Shown: one piece after another, positions 54,544 to 63,212 of the stretch
Position numbering within the stretch: the stretch's first letter is position 1
How the letters are laid out: the number at the start of each line of letters is the position of its first letter
Origin: an uncultured Chitinophaga sp.
Lineage (GTDB): Bacteria; Bacteroidota; Bacteroidia; Chitinophagales; Chitinophagaceae
Assembly: GCF_902168175.1 (NCBI RefSeq)
Contig: NZ_CABHOU010000010.1
Span: 60,557 to 124,556 of the forward strand
DNA length: 64,000 nucleotides
Direction of reading: 5' to 3'
Made by a program: the position numbers and the translations under genes
The notes under the pieces: model-generated
Seen by the model: only the letters and a program-made list of their open reading frames with translations
Told to the model about the DNA's origin: nothing
Databases searched by the model: none

Positions 54544-57500
54544 TTAAAATGTAACATTCACGCCAAACGCATAAGTCCGGGTGGTGGGATAAGCATTTAA
54601 TTCAATACCGGATTCCAGTGGACTTGCGGGCAGTTCGGGACTAAAACCAGAGAACCGTTTAACGGTAAACAGGTTTTGCGATGTCAGGTAAAACCGCAGT
54701 GTGGTCATCTTCATCCTTTCTAACATGGCTTTTGGAAGTGTATACCCCAGCGTTACGTTGTTAAGGCGAAAAAAGGTGCCCGACTCTACGAAGTAATCCG
54801 ATGCGGGTGTACTGGGCTCAATGATACGCGGATCGGTGTTGGATGGATTATCGGTCTTCCAGCGGTTATCTGCATAATCAGCCTCAATGTTATCGGTTAC
54901 CTGGTAACGGAATGCTTTTTTGCCGTTATACACTTTGTTGCCAGCGTTGCCATAAAAATCAAGCGAACCGTCAAATCCTTTATAATTCACCCCCAGGTTG
55001 ATACCGTAGTATAATTTAGGTTGATAGGAACCCACGAAATAACGGTCATCGTTCGTGATACTTCCATCATCATTCTTATCGAGATATTTAAGGTCGCCGG
55101 GCCGGGCGTTAGGTTGAATGATGGTACCGTCTTTACTTTTGTAATTATTGATCTCATCCTGCGTTTGGAAAACACCATCGGTGCGCAGTACATAAAAACT
55201 ACCTATTGGCTGACCGTTGTCGGTTAGTGTGGTAGTACCTTGCTGACCTACACCACCACGGGGGAGCGGCTGTCCGGCATTAAGACCTACTACTTCATTT
55301 TTATTGAAGGTGATGTTACCGCCGAATGTGTAGTTAAAGTCTTCAGACAAATCATCTTTCCATTGCGCAGTAAACTCCCATCCCTTATTGGTGAAGGAGC
55401 CCGCGTTGGTTACAAATTCATTGTCCGGATCGCCGAGTATACCGGGAAGTTTAACAATTACCAAAGCATCGATGGTCTTTTTATCGTAGTAGTTGATTTC
55501 ACCGGTCAGTCTGCGGTCCAGGGATGAGAATTCAAAACCAAAGTCATATTCCTCTGTGGTTTCCCAGCGCAGGTTCGAGTTTTTAATATCGCTGATGCTC
55601 GTACCCAACACCACTCCGTTATTGAACACATATGGCACACCGGTATTACCTGTAACAATGTACTGATTGGAAGCGATGTTATCGTTACCAATACGTCCCC
55701 AGCTGGCGCGCAGTTTCAGGAAGTCGAAAGTCTTTTGTTGTTTCAGGAACGATTCTTCCGACATTACCCAACCTACACCTGCAGCAGGGAACCAGCCTAC
55801 GCGGTTTGCTTCAGGGAAACGGGACGATGCATCGCGACGAATAGATGCGGATACGAGGTATTTATCTCCATAACCATAATTAATACGCCCCAGTACCGAT
55901 GCACGTGCATATTTATCACCGCCGCCGTTATTGGTAGATGTGTTTGGGTCACCGGTAACAAGGTACCACTGATCGCGGGTAGGCGGCACACCGCGGCGTA
56001 CCCCTTCCACATAATCACTGTTGAATTTCTGTGCCGTATAACCTGCCAGTGCGGTAATGCTATGTTTATCCACGCGCTGATCGTACGTAATGGTATTATC
56101 CCACAACCAGTTGGTGCTATTATCCTTACGCCCCGTTAACGTACTTTGTTCCGTACGCTGGTTACCACCCGCTTCGATAAATGTATTTTCATCGTTCAGG
56201 TATTGATAATTGTAGACCCGCCTGTTAAAAAAGCTTTGGTCCACGCTGATTGCCGAACGCAGTTTCAGCACTTTTATGGGCGAGAACTCGAGGTAACCTG
56301 TTCCCTGCAAACGCGATTCTGCACCGCGGTTATTCACCTTATCAATATTGATTAAAGGATTACCGACGTTACCAAAAGCAGAGGTGTTACCGTACTTATC
56401 GCCCACCTTGGTAGCTACTACAGGCGCGGCGCGGTAAGTGTTAGCGAACACCGCATCGTTATTAATGGTATCTGAATTAGCCCGCATGAAGGAGAACTGC
56501 GTGCCGAACTTCAGGTTACGGGCCAGGTTAAATTCGTTGTTCGAGCGAATGGTAAAACGATCGTACTTGTTACGGATCACAATACCCTCGTCATATAAAT
56601 ATCCTACATTGAAGTAAAAGATCATCTTTTCACTACCCCCGGAAATACCGATGTTGTGGCTATGTTGCAGTGCGTTCCTTAACACCGCATCGTACCAGTC
56701 GGATGACGTATTACCAGCAGGAATAACGGTAGAAGGCGACGCATCGGCCAGGAAATCTACATACTGCGTGCGGTCAGCCATTTTTACAAGATTGGAAGCC
56801 TGCCTGAACCCCACATTGCCTGCATAAGTCACCTCCATCTTCCCTGCACGTCCCTTCTTCGTGGTGAGGATGATGACGCCGTTGGCTGCACGTACGCCAT
56901 AGATAGCGGCCGCAGAAGCATCCTTTAAAACATCCATGGATACGATATCGCTGGTGCTGATGTTACGGATATCGTTGGTAAACACACCATCAACAATATA
57001 CAATGGCTCCGCACCGGCCAGCATACTGCCTGTACCACGGATACGTACCAATGGCTGTGAACCAGGGCCACCATAGTTGATGATCTGCACACCTGCCACT
57101 TTACCCTGCACACCCTGTGTGGCCGTAAGCACCGGCTGCTTCGCCAGCTCCGACCCCTTCACGTTCGCAATGGAACCGGTAAGGTCTTTTTTACGTTGCG
57201 TGCCGTAACCTACCACCACCACCTGTTCCAACTGGCTGGTAGAAGGTTGCATCGTTACGTTCACCTCCGTACGGCCTTCAAGCGCAATATCCTGCGGGGC
57301 GAAACTGAGCAGCGAAAACTGCAATACACCTGTGGTAGATGGTACGTTCAGCGTAAACGTACCATCGGCCCCGGTAACGGTGCCAACATTCGCATCTTTC
57401 ACACGTACGGTAACGCCTATCAGCGGCGCACCATCCACATCCACCACGCGGCCTTTAACCGGTGTTGCCTGTTGTAACGCCATGCCTGCGGCATGGCTGG

Positions 57501-57564
57501 AAAAGTGTAAAAGGAACAATAACAAAAGGGTACAAACTGATTTTGTTGTAACATTTAAATACAT
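54544..57564 (-). CDS. SusC/RagA TonB-linked outer-membrane transporter
   Basis: 1006 residues with a signal peptide (about 1-26). A carboxypeptidase-like domain follows (VKGRVVDVDGAPLIGVTVR), then EQVVVVGYGTQRKKDLTGSIA, which is the TonB-box to plug transition, and VLKDASAAAIYGVRAANGVII of the plug. The barrel ends in FGVNVTF. It would import the oligosaccharide recognised by the adjoining SusD. The ten bases before its ATG (ATCGAACGTT on the coding strand) are identical to those before the alpha-galactosidase-like gene at 62959. No hybrid two-component or sigma/anti-sigma regulator of this locus is in the window. Confidence 0.96.
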   Translation of the reverse strand: MYLNVTTKSVCTLLLLFLLHFSSHAAGMALQQATPVKGRVVDVDGAPLIGVTVRVKDANVGTVTGADGTFTLNVPSTTGVLQFSLLSFAPQDIALEGRTEVNVTMQPSTSQLEQVVVVGYGTQRKKDLTGSIANVKGSELAKQPVLTATQGVQGKVAGVQIINYGGPGSQPLVRIRGTGSMLAGAEPLYIVDGVFTNDIRNISTSDIVSMDVLKDASAAAIYGVRAANGVIILTTKKGRAGKMEVTYAGNVGFRQASNLVKMADRTQYVDFLADASPSTVIPAGNTSSDWYDAVLRNALQHSHNIGISGGSEKMIFYFNVGYLYDEGIVIRNKYDRFTIRSNNEFNLARNLKFGTQFSFMRANSDTINNDAVFANTYRAAPVVATKVGDKYGNTSAFGNVGNPLINIDKVNNRGAESRLQGTGYLEFSPIKVLKLRSAISVDQSFFNRRVYNYQYLNDENTFIEAGGNQRTEQSTLTGRKDNSTNWLWDNTITYDQRVDKHSITALAGYTAQKFNSDYVEGVRRGVPPTRDQWYLVTGDPNTSTNNGGGDKYARASVLGRINYGYGDKYLVSASIRRDASSRFPEANRVGWFPAAGVGWVMSEESFLKQQKTFDFLKLRASWGRIGNDNIASNQYIVTGNTGVPYVFNNGVVLGTSISDIKNSNLRWETTEEYDFGFEFSSLDRRLTGEINYYDKKTIDALVIVKLPGILGDPDNEFVTNAGSFTNKGWEFTAQWKDDLSEDFNYTFGGNITFNKNEVVGLNAGQPLPRGGVGQQGTTTLTDNGQPIGSFYVLRTDGVFQTQDEINNYKSKDGTIIQPNARPGDLKYLDKNDDGSITNDDRYFVGSYQPKLYYGINLGVNYKGFDGSLDFYGNAGNKVYNGKKAFRYQVTDNIEADYADNRWKTDNPSNTDPRIIEPSTPASDYFVESGTFFRLNNVTLGYTLPKAMLERMKMTTLRFYLTSQNLFTVKRFSGFSPELPASPLESGIELNAYPTTRTYAFGVNVTF

Positions 57565-57783
57565 AACGTTCGATTTATCGCGTTAGAAATAATACTGCGC
57601 GTTTGGGGGGACAGGGAGAAACAAGACGTCCGGAAATGATGGGGAACAGAGTCGCAGCCAGGTGCTAATAGTTTGGAGTCAAACCTTGCCGTTGCTCTTC
57701 CGCGAATGCTTTGGTTAAATTATTTGTTTCCGTTTTTTTATTGCTTACTGAAGTTACTGAATATCCATGAATACAGAAAAAGA

Positions 57784-57814
57784 AAGGGCCGGAACATCTG
57801 CTGTTCCGGCCCTT
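57784..57814 (-). terminator. Terminator of the GH20 gene
   Basis: A perfect 13-bp stem (57784-57796 with 57802-57814, 5-base loop) lies 19 bases after the GH20 stop. On the minus strand TTTCTTTTTC follows it. Confidence 0.9.
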
Positions 57815-57833
57815 AAATAAGTAATATCTACAA

Positions 57834-60104
57834 CTATTTGTTCAACATTTCATTCGGGATGGGTTGTTTGCTTATACCCGGACCTTCATACAATACTTTC
57901 AGGTATTCGGCCTGGTAAGTATCATAGTACACTATCTTAAAAGGATGATACCCCTTGGCCAGTGCTATCTGCCCATAGGCTTCCTGCTGCGGATGTGTTC
58001 CCTCATTATCTACTACCTGTGTATCGCCGATAAACAATGCACTGCCATCGCTCGACTGCAGGTAGAAGGTGTATACACCGTCTTTTGGAATGATGAAGTG
58101 ACCTTCAAACGTCACCCCGAAGCCATTGTCTGTAAATTGGTCGGGAAGCTCAAAGTGTGTCACCCAGCCTTGTTTCACAGCAGGGGCTTCCAATAGTTTT
58201 TTAATACTGCCGGTGGTTTCGTAGTATTTATAGAACATGCCCTGCTCTACCAGTTCAGGTTTTACGCCTGGTCTTAACGACTGTTTGGTAAAACGTAACA
58301 CTTTCACCTGGCTGAGTCGTCCGTCGGGCAGTATTTCGCGGGCGTTGATCACGGCATCGCGTTTTACGCTTAAACCCGGTGTATACAGCAACGAACGTTT
58401 ATCCGGCTCCGTAAGGTCGGTCGTGTAACGGATCTCGCCATCTTTATGTGCAGCCTGCAATACCACCTTCATGGAATCGGTAAACACGTAGTTCGCAAAT
58501 TTGCTCACTACATCGGGTTTGCGGTAGTTAATTCCATTCTTATCAAGCCATGGGTAAAAGCCCTGCATACGGGTGGTGAAGTCGCTAAAGTCTTTCTGTG
58601 CAGCGTTACTCCAGGCGTTTTCGGCCAGGGCAAACAGGCGGGGAAAGGTTCGGTATTCGATGTCTGCAAGGGTCTGGGTTTGCTCTGTCCACAGGTTGGC
58701 CTGCAGCCCCAGTACATGCGATTTCTGTTTGTCATCGAAGTCGGACAGGCTGTTATCGAAGTTGTAAAGGTCTTCGAAGTACAGGCGGCTGCCGAAGGCA
58801 ATAGGTTCATAACCTTTGCCCTGCGGGTAATCGAAGTACGAAAGATGTTTAGGGGTGATGATCACGTTATGCCCCTCGGCGGCCGACTGCATAGCCGGCT
58901 TCAGTCCACGCCAGGCCATTACCGTAGCGTCAGGGCTCAAACCACCTTCCATGATCTCATCCCAGCCAATCAGTTTTTTGCCTTTGGCCTGCAGCATCTT
59001 CTCCACTCTTTTAACGAAGTACGATTGCAGTCCGTGTTCATCTCTCAGGTCTTCGTCCTTTATACGTTTCTGGCAATGCGGACAAACGGCCCATTTCTCT
59101 TTGGGTGCTTCATCACCACCAATATGAATGTACTGCGAAGGGAACAGGGCCGCTACCTCGGTCAGCACATCATCAATGAACTTAAAGCTCTCTTCTTTAC
59201 CCGCACAATAAATGTTGTCGCGCATTTTAGGTCCGCCACCGGTAGGCATTACTTTGTCGAAAGCGCCAAAGCAACTCAGTTCCGGGTAAGGTACCATAGC
59301 CGATAAGGCATGGGCGGGCATTTCTATTTCAGGGATAACGGTGATGTAATGTGCTGCTGCGTAAGCAACAATTTCCTTCACATCTTCCTGGGTATAGAAA
59401 CCACCGTACTTAGCAGCTTCGCCTACCTGCGAAGGGGCCTGGTTTTTCCAGATGGCACCCAGCCGGTCGGGGCGCCATGCGCCAATGGACGTAAGTTTAG
59501 GATATTTCTTTATCTCTATCCTCCAACCCTCATCATCGGTAAGGTGCCAGTGGAAAGTATTCATTTTCAGCAATGCCAGGTAGTCGATGTAGCTCTTCAC
59601 CACCTCTTTTGGAAAGTAGTGGCGCGATACATCGAGCATAAAACCACGCCAGGCGTACTCGGGCTTATCATAAATCGACGTGCTTTTCAGGTTTACCCCA
59701 TCGGCAATTAGCAGCTGGCGAACAGACTGGATACCGTAAAACAATCCGGCAGGCTTAGCAGCGGTAAGGGTTAGCCCATCTGGTTTAACAGCTAACACAT
59801 ATCCTTCTGCGCCCAGGGAATCGGCTTCCTGCAGTTGCAGGATAATAGCTCCTTTCGCCGGCGCGATGTCCTTAATGGGCAATACTTTGCCACTTTCCTG
59901 TTTCACAACGGCCGACAAGTAGCTGCCTAAATTTTTCAGTTCGGGTGTGGCTGTAGCGGGAATTACAACTACCGCGCTACCGAGGTTAAAACTACCTGCG
60001 GCATTGGTTACTTTCAGTGGTTTCGGGATAATCGACTGTGCAGTAACAGCTTGCACGGCTGCAACTGCCACCATCAATCCCAGTACTCTTTTTGGCATAT
60101 TCAT
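57834..60104 (-). CDS. GH20 beta-N-acetylhexosaminidase with C-terminal PA14 domain
   Basis: 756 residues with a signal peptide (to about AVTAQS, residue 24). An N-terminal GH20b domain (about 25-140) precedes the catalytic barrel: WRGFMLDVSRHYFPKEV, HWHLTDDEGWRIEIKKYP, and HIGGDEAPK near residue 325 with the Asp-Glu catalytic pair. Residues about 646-750 (FEGHFIIPKDGVYTFYLQSSDG, then PFKIVYYD) form a PA14 carbohydrate-binding domain. It removes terminal GlcNAc or GalNAc from chitin fragments or glycoconjugates. It has its own terminator and a long upstream region, so it is regulated apart from the SusC-SusD-GH144 operon. Confidence 0.93.
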   Translation of the reverse strand: MNMPKRVLGLMVAVAAVQAVTAQSIIPKPLKVTNAAGSFNLGSAVVVIPATATPELKNLGSYLSAVVKQESGKVLPIKDIAPAKGAIILQLQEADSLGAEGYVLAVKPDGLTLTAAKPAGLFYGIQSVRQLLIADGVNLKSTSIYDKPEYAWRGFMLDVSRHYFPKEVVKSYIDYLALLKMNTFHWHLTDDEGWRIEIKKYPKLTSIGAWRPDRLGAIWKNQAPSQVGEAAKYGGFYTQEDVKEIVAYAAAHYITVIPEIEMPAHALSAMVPYPELSCFGAFDKVMPTGGGPKMRDNIYCAGKEESFKFIDDVLTEVAALFPSQYIHIGGDEAPKEKWAVCPHCQKRIKDEDLRDEHGLQSYFVKRVEKMLQAKGKKLIGWDEIMEGGLSPDATVMAWRGLKPAMQSAAEGHNVIITPKHLSYFDYPQGKGYEPIAFGSRLYFEDLYNFDNSLSDFDDKQKSHVLGLQANLWTEQTQTLADIEYRTFPRLFALAENAWSNAAQKDFSDFTTRMQGFYPWLDKNGINYRKPDVVSKFANYVFTDSMKVVLQAAHKDGEIRYTTDLTEPDKRSLLYTPGLSVKRDAVINAREILPDGRLSQVKVLRFTKQSLRPGVKPELVEQGMFYKYYETTGSIKKLLEAPAVKQGWVTHFELPDQFTDNGFGVTFEGHFIIPKDGVYTFYLQSSDGSALFIGDTQVVDNEGTHPQQEAYGQIALAKGYHPFKIVYYDTYQAEYLKVLYEGPGISKQPIPNEMLNK

Positions 60105-60198
60105 ATGGCTAATATATAAATTATATTTATCATATAGATAAAAAACAAGGTGCCTATCTAACAGAATATGAATAATGTGACGAGCGGAAGTTCTTTAT

Positions 60199-60225
60199 TC
60201 AGCCGCCGTTGTGTCACTCCCTTCA
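60199..60225 (+). repeat. 27-bp exact copy of the sequence at 8460-8486
   Basis: Positions 60199-60225 are identical to 8460-8486, the leading edge of the 280-bp tandem array 51.7 kb away. Similarity falls off after this block. It marks a dispersed repeat family in non-coding DNA. Confidence 0.85.
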
Positions 60226-60336
60226 ACCGCAACGACACTATCAACAAGCTTTTCAACACCTGATCCCCCTGTATACCGTCCACACTGGATGGTTGCATTC
60301 CCGGTCCCGACGGCGATCCTTGTCATCTCTTTGTCA

Positions 60337-60412
60337 GTTGATCCGTATATAACCCGTATATAAACCGTATATAAACCGTATCTATATAGATACGGATTAT
60401 CTATGGATCAAC
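60337..60412. repeat. 11-bp phased repeat leading into a 20-bp perfect palindrome
   Basis: CCGTAT starts at 60343, 60354, 60365 and 60376, exactly 11 bp apart; the first three read CCGTATATAA. The fourth opens the perfect palindrome CCGTATCTATATAGATACGG (60376-60395). The block is bracketed by GTTGATCC (60337-60344) and its inverse GGATCAAC (60405-60412). It lies in the 710-base gene-free gap between GH20 and the alpha-galactosidase-like gene. Function unknown; a regulator site or an extrusion-prone hairpin are options. Confidence 0.88.
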
Positions 60413-60484
60413 TACGGTTTACTAACGGATATACTTATAAGGTTGCTTAAAAGAAGTAGGTTGGGAGTGTAGTGAGAGTATGGT

Positions 60485-60534
60485 GAAGCGGAGGGTGAGC
60501 GGACTTTAAGACACATTTTAGTTACGCGGGTGTT
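60485..60534 (-). repeat. Diverged inverted relative of the 280-bp repeat unit
   Basis: Read on the minus strand this stretch gives ACACCCGCG, then ACTAAAA, then CCGCTCA (60502-60496) and CCGCTTC (60491-60485) 11 bp apart, in the same order as in each 280-bp unit at 8.5-9.3 kb. The shared 16-base run CCGCTCACCCTCCGCT occurs here and at 8575-8590. The other sequence of the 60105-60814 gap shows no gene. Confidence 0.7.
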
Positions 60535-60814
60535 ATTGATCGACCTTTAGATTTGTTGCGCGGTACAAACTATATTGTGTGTGCGCGTTAGCGGGCAGAC
60601 CATATAGATTAAGCGTAAGTCGGTTAATGTAATCCGCCGGGCAGTGGTGCTTGGTTTCTGCCCGATAATGTTCAAACAGTTGAAGGTAGCGACACAACGG
60701 GGGCTAAATAGAATACCATGGCTGGTTTCCTATCCGATTACCCTGCACCTAAAGCGTATTCAACTGTCGCAATTGCCCCCGCGTACGCAAAACATGTCTT
60801 ACCGTCCTCGCTCC

Positions 60815-62959
60815 TTACTCGATCACCAGCCAGCTGTATCCCTCGGCAGGCAGCTCTATCTCCACCTCCGCGCTATAATCGCGTTTAAGTTTGTATTGTT
60901 TCGCTTTGCCCTCCTTTTCACGGATGCTGGCGGTGTTGGTGAGGCCGCTATAATATAACGGCAGGGAAATACGGCGGCGCACCTTTTCCTTCAGCGGATT
61001 ATAGATCATGGCCAGGCCTTTTTGCGGGCCGGTTGGCAATACGTGCAGTATACCGTCCCAGTCGCGGCCATCTGGGCGGCGCAGGTGGATGATGTCAGCA
61101 TTGAGGATGGTGCGGTATTTTTTGTACCAGGCAATCACCTGTTGCACCAGGGCCTTCGTGCTGTCTGTATCGTACAGGCGGGGGCCGCGGTAGCAGGCCT
61201 GTATGCCGGCACCGTAGTATTGAATCATGAGCTTTTCGTACGCATCGCGGTGTTCGTTTAAAGGCTCGAGCGTGGCAGCGGGGCCACCGCCCTGGTATTG
61301 CGTGAGTGGTACAAAACCCCAACCCATAGCAGGCGTTTTTTCCCAGGTACCATCGAATATGTTCTGGCGGTTTAGTATTTGTTGCTCGGCCCGCGGTAAG
61401 GAGAAGTTGACTTCGCGGTAGCCGAGGGCTATTTTATGCGTGCCGTCGAGGAAGTACCAGTCGGGCGCGTTGATGTATACACCGCGTTCGTTCAGCATCC
61501 GGTAAAAACCCTGCTGTATCTGCATTTGCGCCCATTGAGAATCGTCAGCGTTCTTATGCCCGGGATGGGTGGTAGAGCCACATACATCGCCGGGGTATGG
61601 ACCATCATTCTCAAAAATATCAAAGCCACACTGGGTGATAAAGTAGGTAAGTTTTTCTATGTACTTAATGCCCCATTCGCTGCCCAGGCAGGGCGCATTA
61701 CCGAACATGGCCCCGCCAGGCTTGCCTGTTTTCGGGTCTATAACATCATCTTTGTCGCTTATCCTCCGGCTGGAGAATAAGGAATAACCGCCCAGCAGTA
61801 TGCCTTTCGAATGTGCATAATCTACCAATCTTTTATATCGCCGGATATTGGCTGGTCCCACATCTTCCATATTCAAGCCACTGCCAAAACTAAGTATCAC
61901 AGCCTCGTAGCCGGTAGCAGCACACTGGTCTATCACTTCCTTCACCTTAGTAGTATCTGTGCTTACCAGGTGCATAAAGATGGGATTCTCCGTAGTCCAG
62001 GGTGCCACTTTACGGTACAGCATGCGCTGTGCAAGACCGTTCCGTTCACGATCGTAGCTATCCAGCAGCAATTCATACGTGCGGATAGAACGGAAGGTGG
62101 CATTGTTGGTGATGGCGGTGTTAACACCGAAGGGCGGGTATACTTCGAGCAGACAAGGCGTTTGCAGATCGTAGTTAACCTGCGAAGTATAGGTACTGTC
62201 GGCCTTCCAGTGTGTGGTTTGGTCGCTGAGGCTCGCCTTCATGGCATTGTTATAGGCATAGTTACTTTCGATATAAAGGCCGTGCGGCGGCTTCATCTGG
62301 TTAACGCGGCCTACCACGGCCGACTCTTCTTCCGGTGTGGCCAGTATTTCATTTACCACCTGTTCAATCATCACACTTTTACCACTCTTATTTTCTATGC
62401 TCACCCATTTACAGAGGGCGGGAATACCGTTGTATAATTCATAATGCACGATCACGGTAATACCTTGGAGTGCGGGCAACTTCGAACGGTAAGTAAAAGC
62501 GAGGTCCCTCCCCTGCGGCATTTCCTTTTGTGTGGACCAGAACTTCGCCTGGGGCTTCCAGTTTACATACGCCTGCACCGGTGTAACACTGTGCGATACA
62601 TATTGAAAACCGGCATCACTGCCTTTCATCTCTCCCAACCATTCCGGTAATAAATAAGCCTGTTGGCGCTGGGCACTCACGCCGCCTACGTTGTATTGTT
62701 TTCCATTAACAGTAATGCGCGCTTCGGGTTTAACAGCGCGTAATAACTGCTCGCCGTTGCTCAGGTTGCGGTAATCAATGCAGGCCGCGTTGGGCTGCAG
62801 GATAAAACTTCTGCTCAGCAAACCATTGGTGAGCGTGAGCGTTGCTTTGTTATCTTTAACATTGGCGGTGAAGCCGGTGTTATCTGTAAGCCAGTCCTTT
62901 TGTTGCGCAAAAACCAGTGTCGAAAATAATAGTGCCGTAATAGTAGTCAGTAATTTCAT
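60815..62959 (-). CDS. Exported alpha-galactosidase-like glycoside hydrolase (clan GH-D type)
   Basis: 714 residues from the ATG at 62959, which opens the signal peptide MKLLTTITALLFSTLVFAQQ; the frame runs 17 codons further upstream without leader features. An N-terminal beta-sandwich (about 30-300) precedes a TIM barrel, with GYEAVILSFGSGLNMED, a GILLGGYSLFSSRR strand and CGFDIFENDGPYPGD near residue 450, which resembles the nucleophile strand of alpha-galactosidases of clan GH-D (GH27/GH36). A C-terminal beta domain ends it. I cannot assign a CAZy family with certainty. It is probably periplasmic and part of the same glycan-degradation region as GH20 and GH29. Confidence 0.68.
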   Translation of the reverse strand: MKLLTTITALLFSTLVFAQQKDWLTDNTGFTANVKDNKATLTLTNGLLSRSFILQPNAACIDYRNLSNGEQLLRAVKPEARITVNGKQYNVGGVSAQRQQAYLLPEWLGEMKGSDAGFQYVSHSVTPVQAYVNWKPQAKFWSTQKEMPQGRDLAFTYRSKLPALQGITVIVHYELYNGIPALCKWVSIENKSGKSVMIEQVVNEILATPEEESAVVGRVNQMKPPHGLYIESNYAYNNAMKASLSDQTTHWKADSTYTSQVNYDLQTPCLLEVYPPFGVNTAITNNATFRSIRTYELLLDSYDRERNGLAQRMLYRKVAPWTTENPIFMHLVSTDTTKVKEVIDQCAATGYEAVILSFGSGLNMEDVGPANIRRYKRLVDYAHSKGILLGGYSLFSSRRISDKDDVIDPKTGKPGGAMFGNAPCLGSEWGIKYIEKLTYFITQCGFDIFENDGPYPGDVCGSTTHPGHKNADDSQWAQMQIQQGFYRMLNERGVYINAPDWYFLDGTHKIALGYREVNFSLPRAEQQILNRQNIFDGTWEKTPAMGWGFVPLTQYQGGGPAATLEPLNEHRDAYEKLMIQYYGAGIQACYRGPRLYDTDSTKALVQQVIAWYKKYRTILNADIIHLRRPDGRDWDGILHVLPTGPQKGLAMIYNPLKEKVRRRISLPLYYSGLTNTASIREKEGKAKQYKLKRDYSAEVEIELPAEGYSWLVIE

Positions 62960-63154
62960 AACGTTCGATATGTTGTTATTCAGGTCATAGTCACGAAGGT
63001 GTTGAGGCAATAACCCGGTACAACATCTTCCTAAAATAGATCACCATCTTACGGGTTACCCGTATTCATCCATCCAAATTATGAAATGCTTTGTTGATAT
63101 ATACATAGCATTTTGCTCATTTATGACATTTAATTATCCCGGGTAAGTTAAACA

Positions 63155-63187
63155 AAATCCCCTGAGCGGCTGGCGCACAGGGGATTT
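63155..63187 (-). terminator. Terminator of the fucosidase gene
   Basis: On the minus strand AAATCCCCTG (63187-63178) pairs with CAGGGGATTT (63164-63155) and T/TTGTTTAA follows. It lies 26 bases after the stop at 63213. Confidence 0.85.
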
Positions 63188-63212
63188 CATCAACCTTTCC
63201 ATTTATCATTTA

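Noticed and set aside
58071..58082. GGTGTATACACC palindrome inside the GH20 gene, same as in the 280-bp repeats
   Set aside because: It encodes a conserved GVYTF stretch of the PA14 domain and lacks the flanking repeat sequence, so it is probably coincidence.
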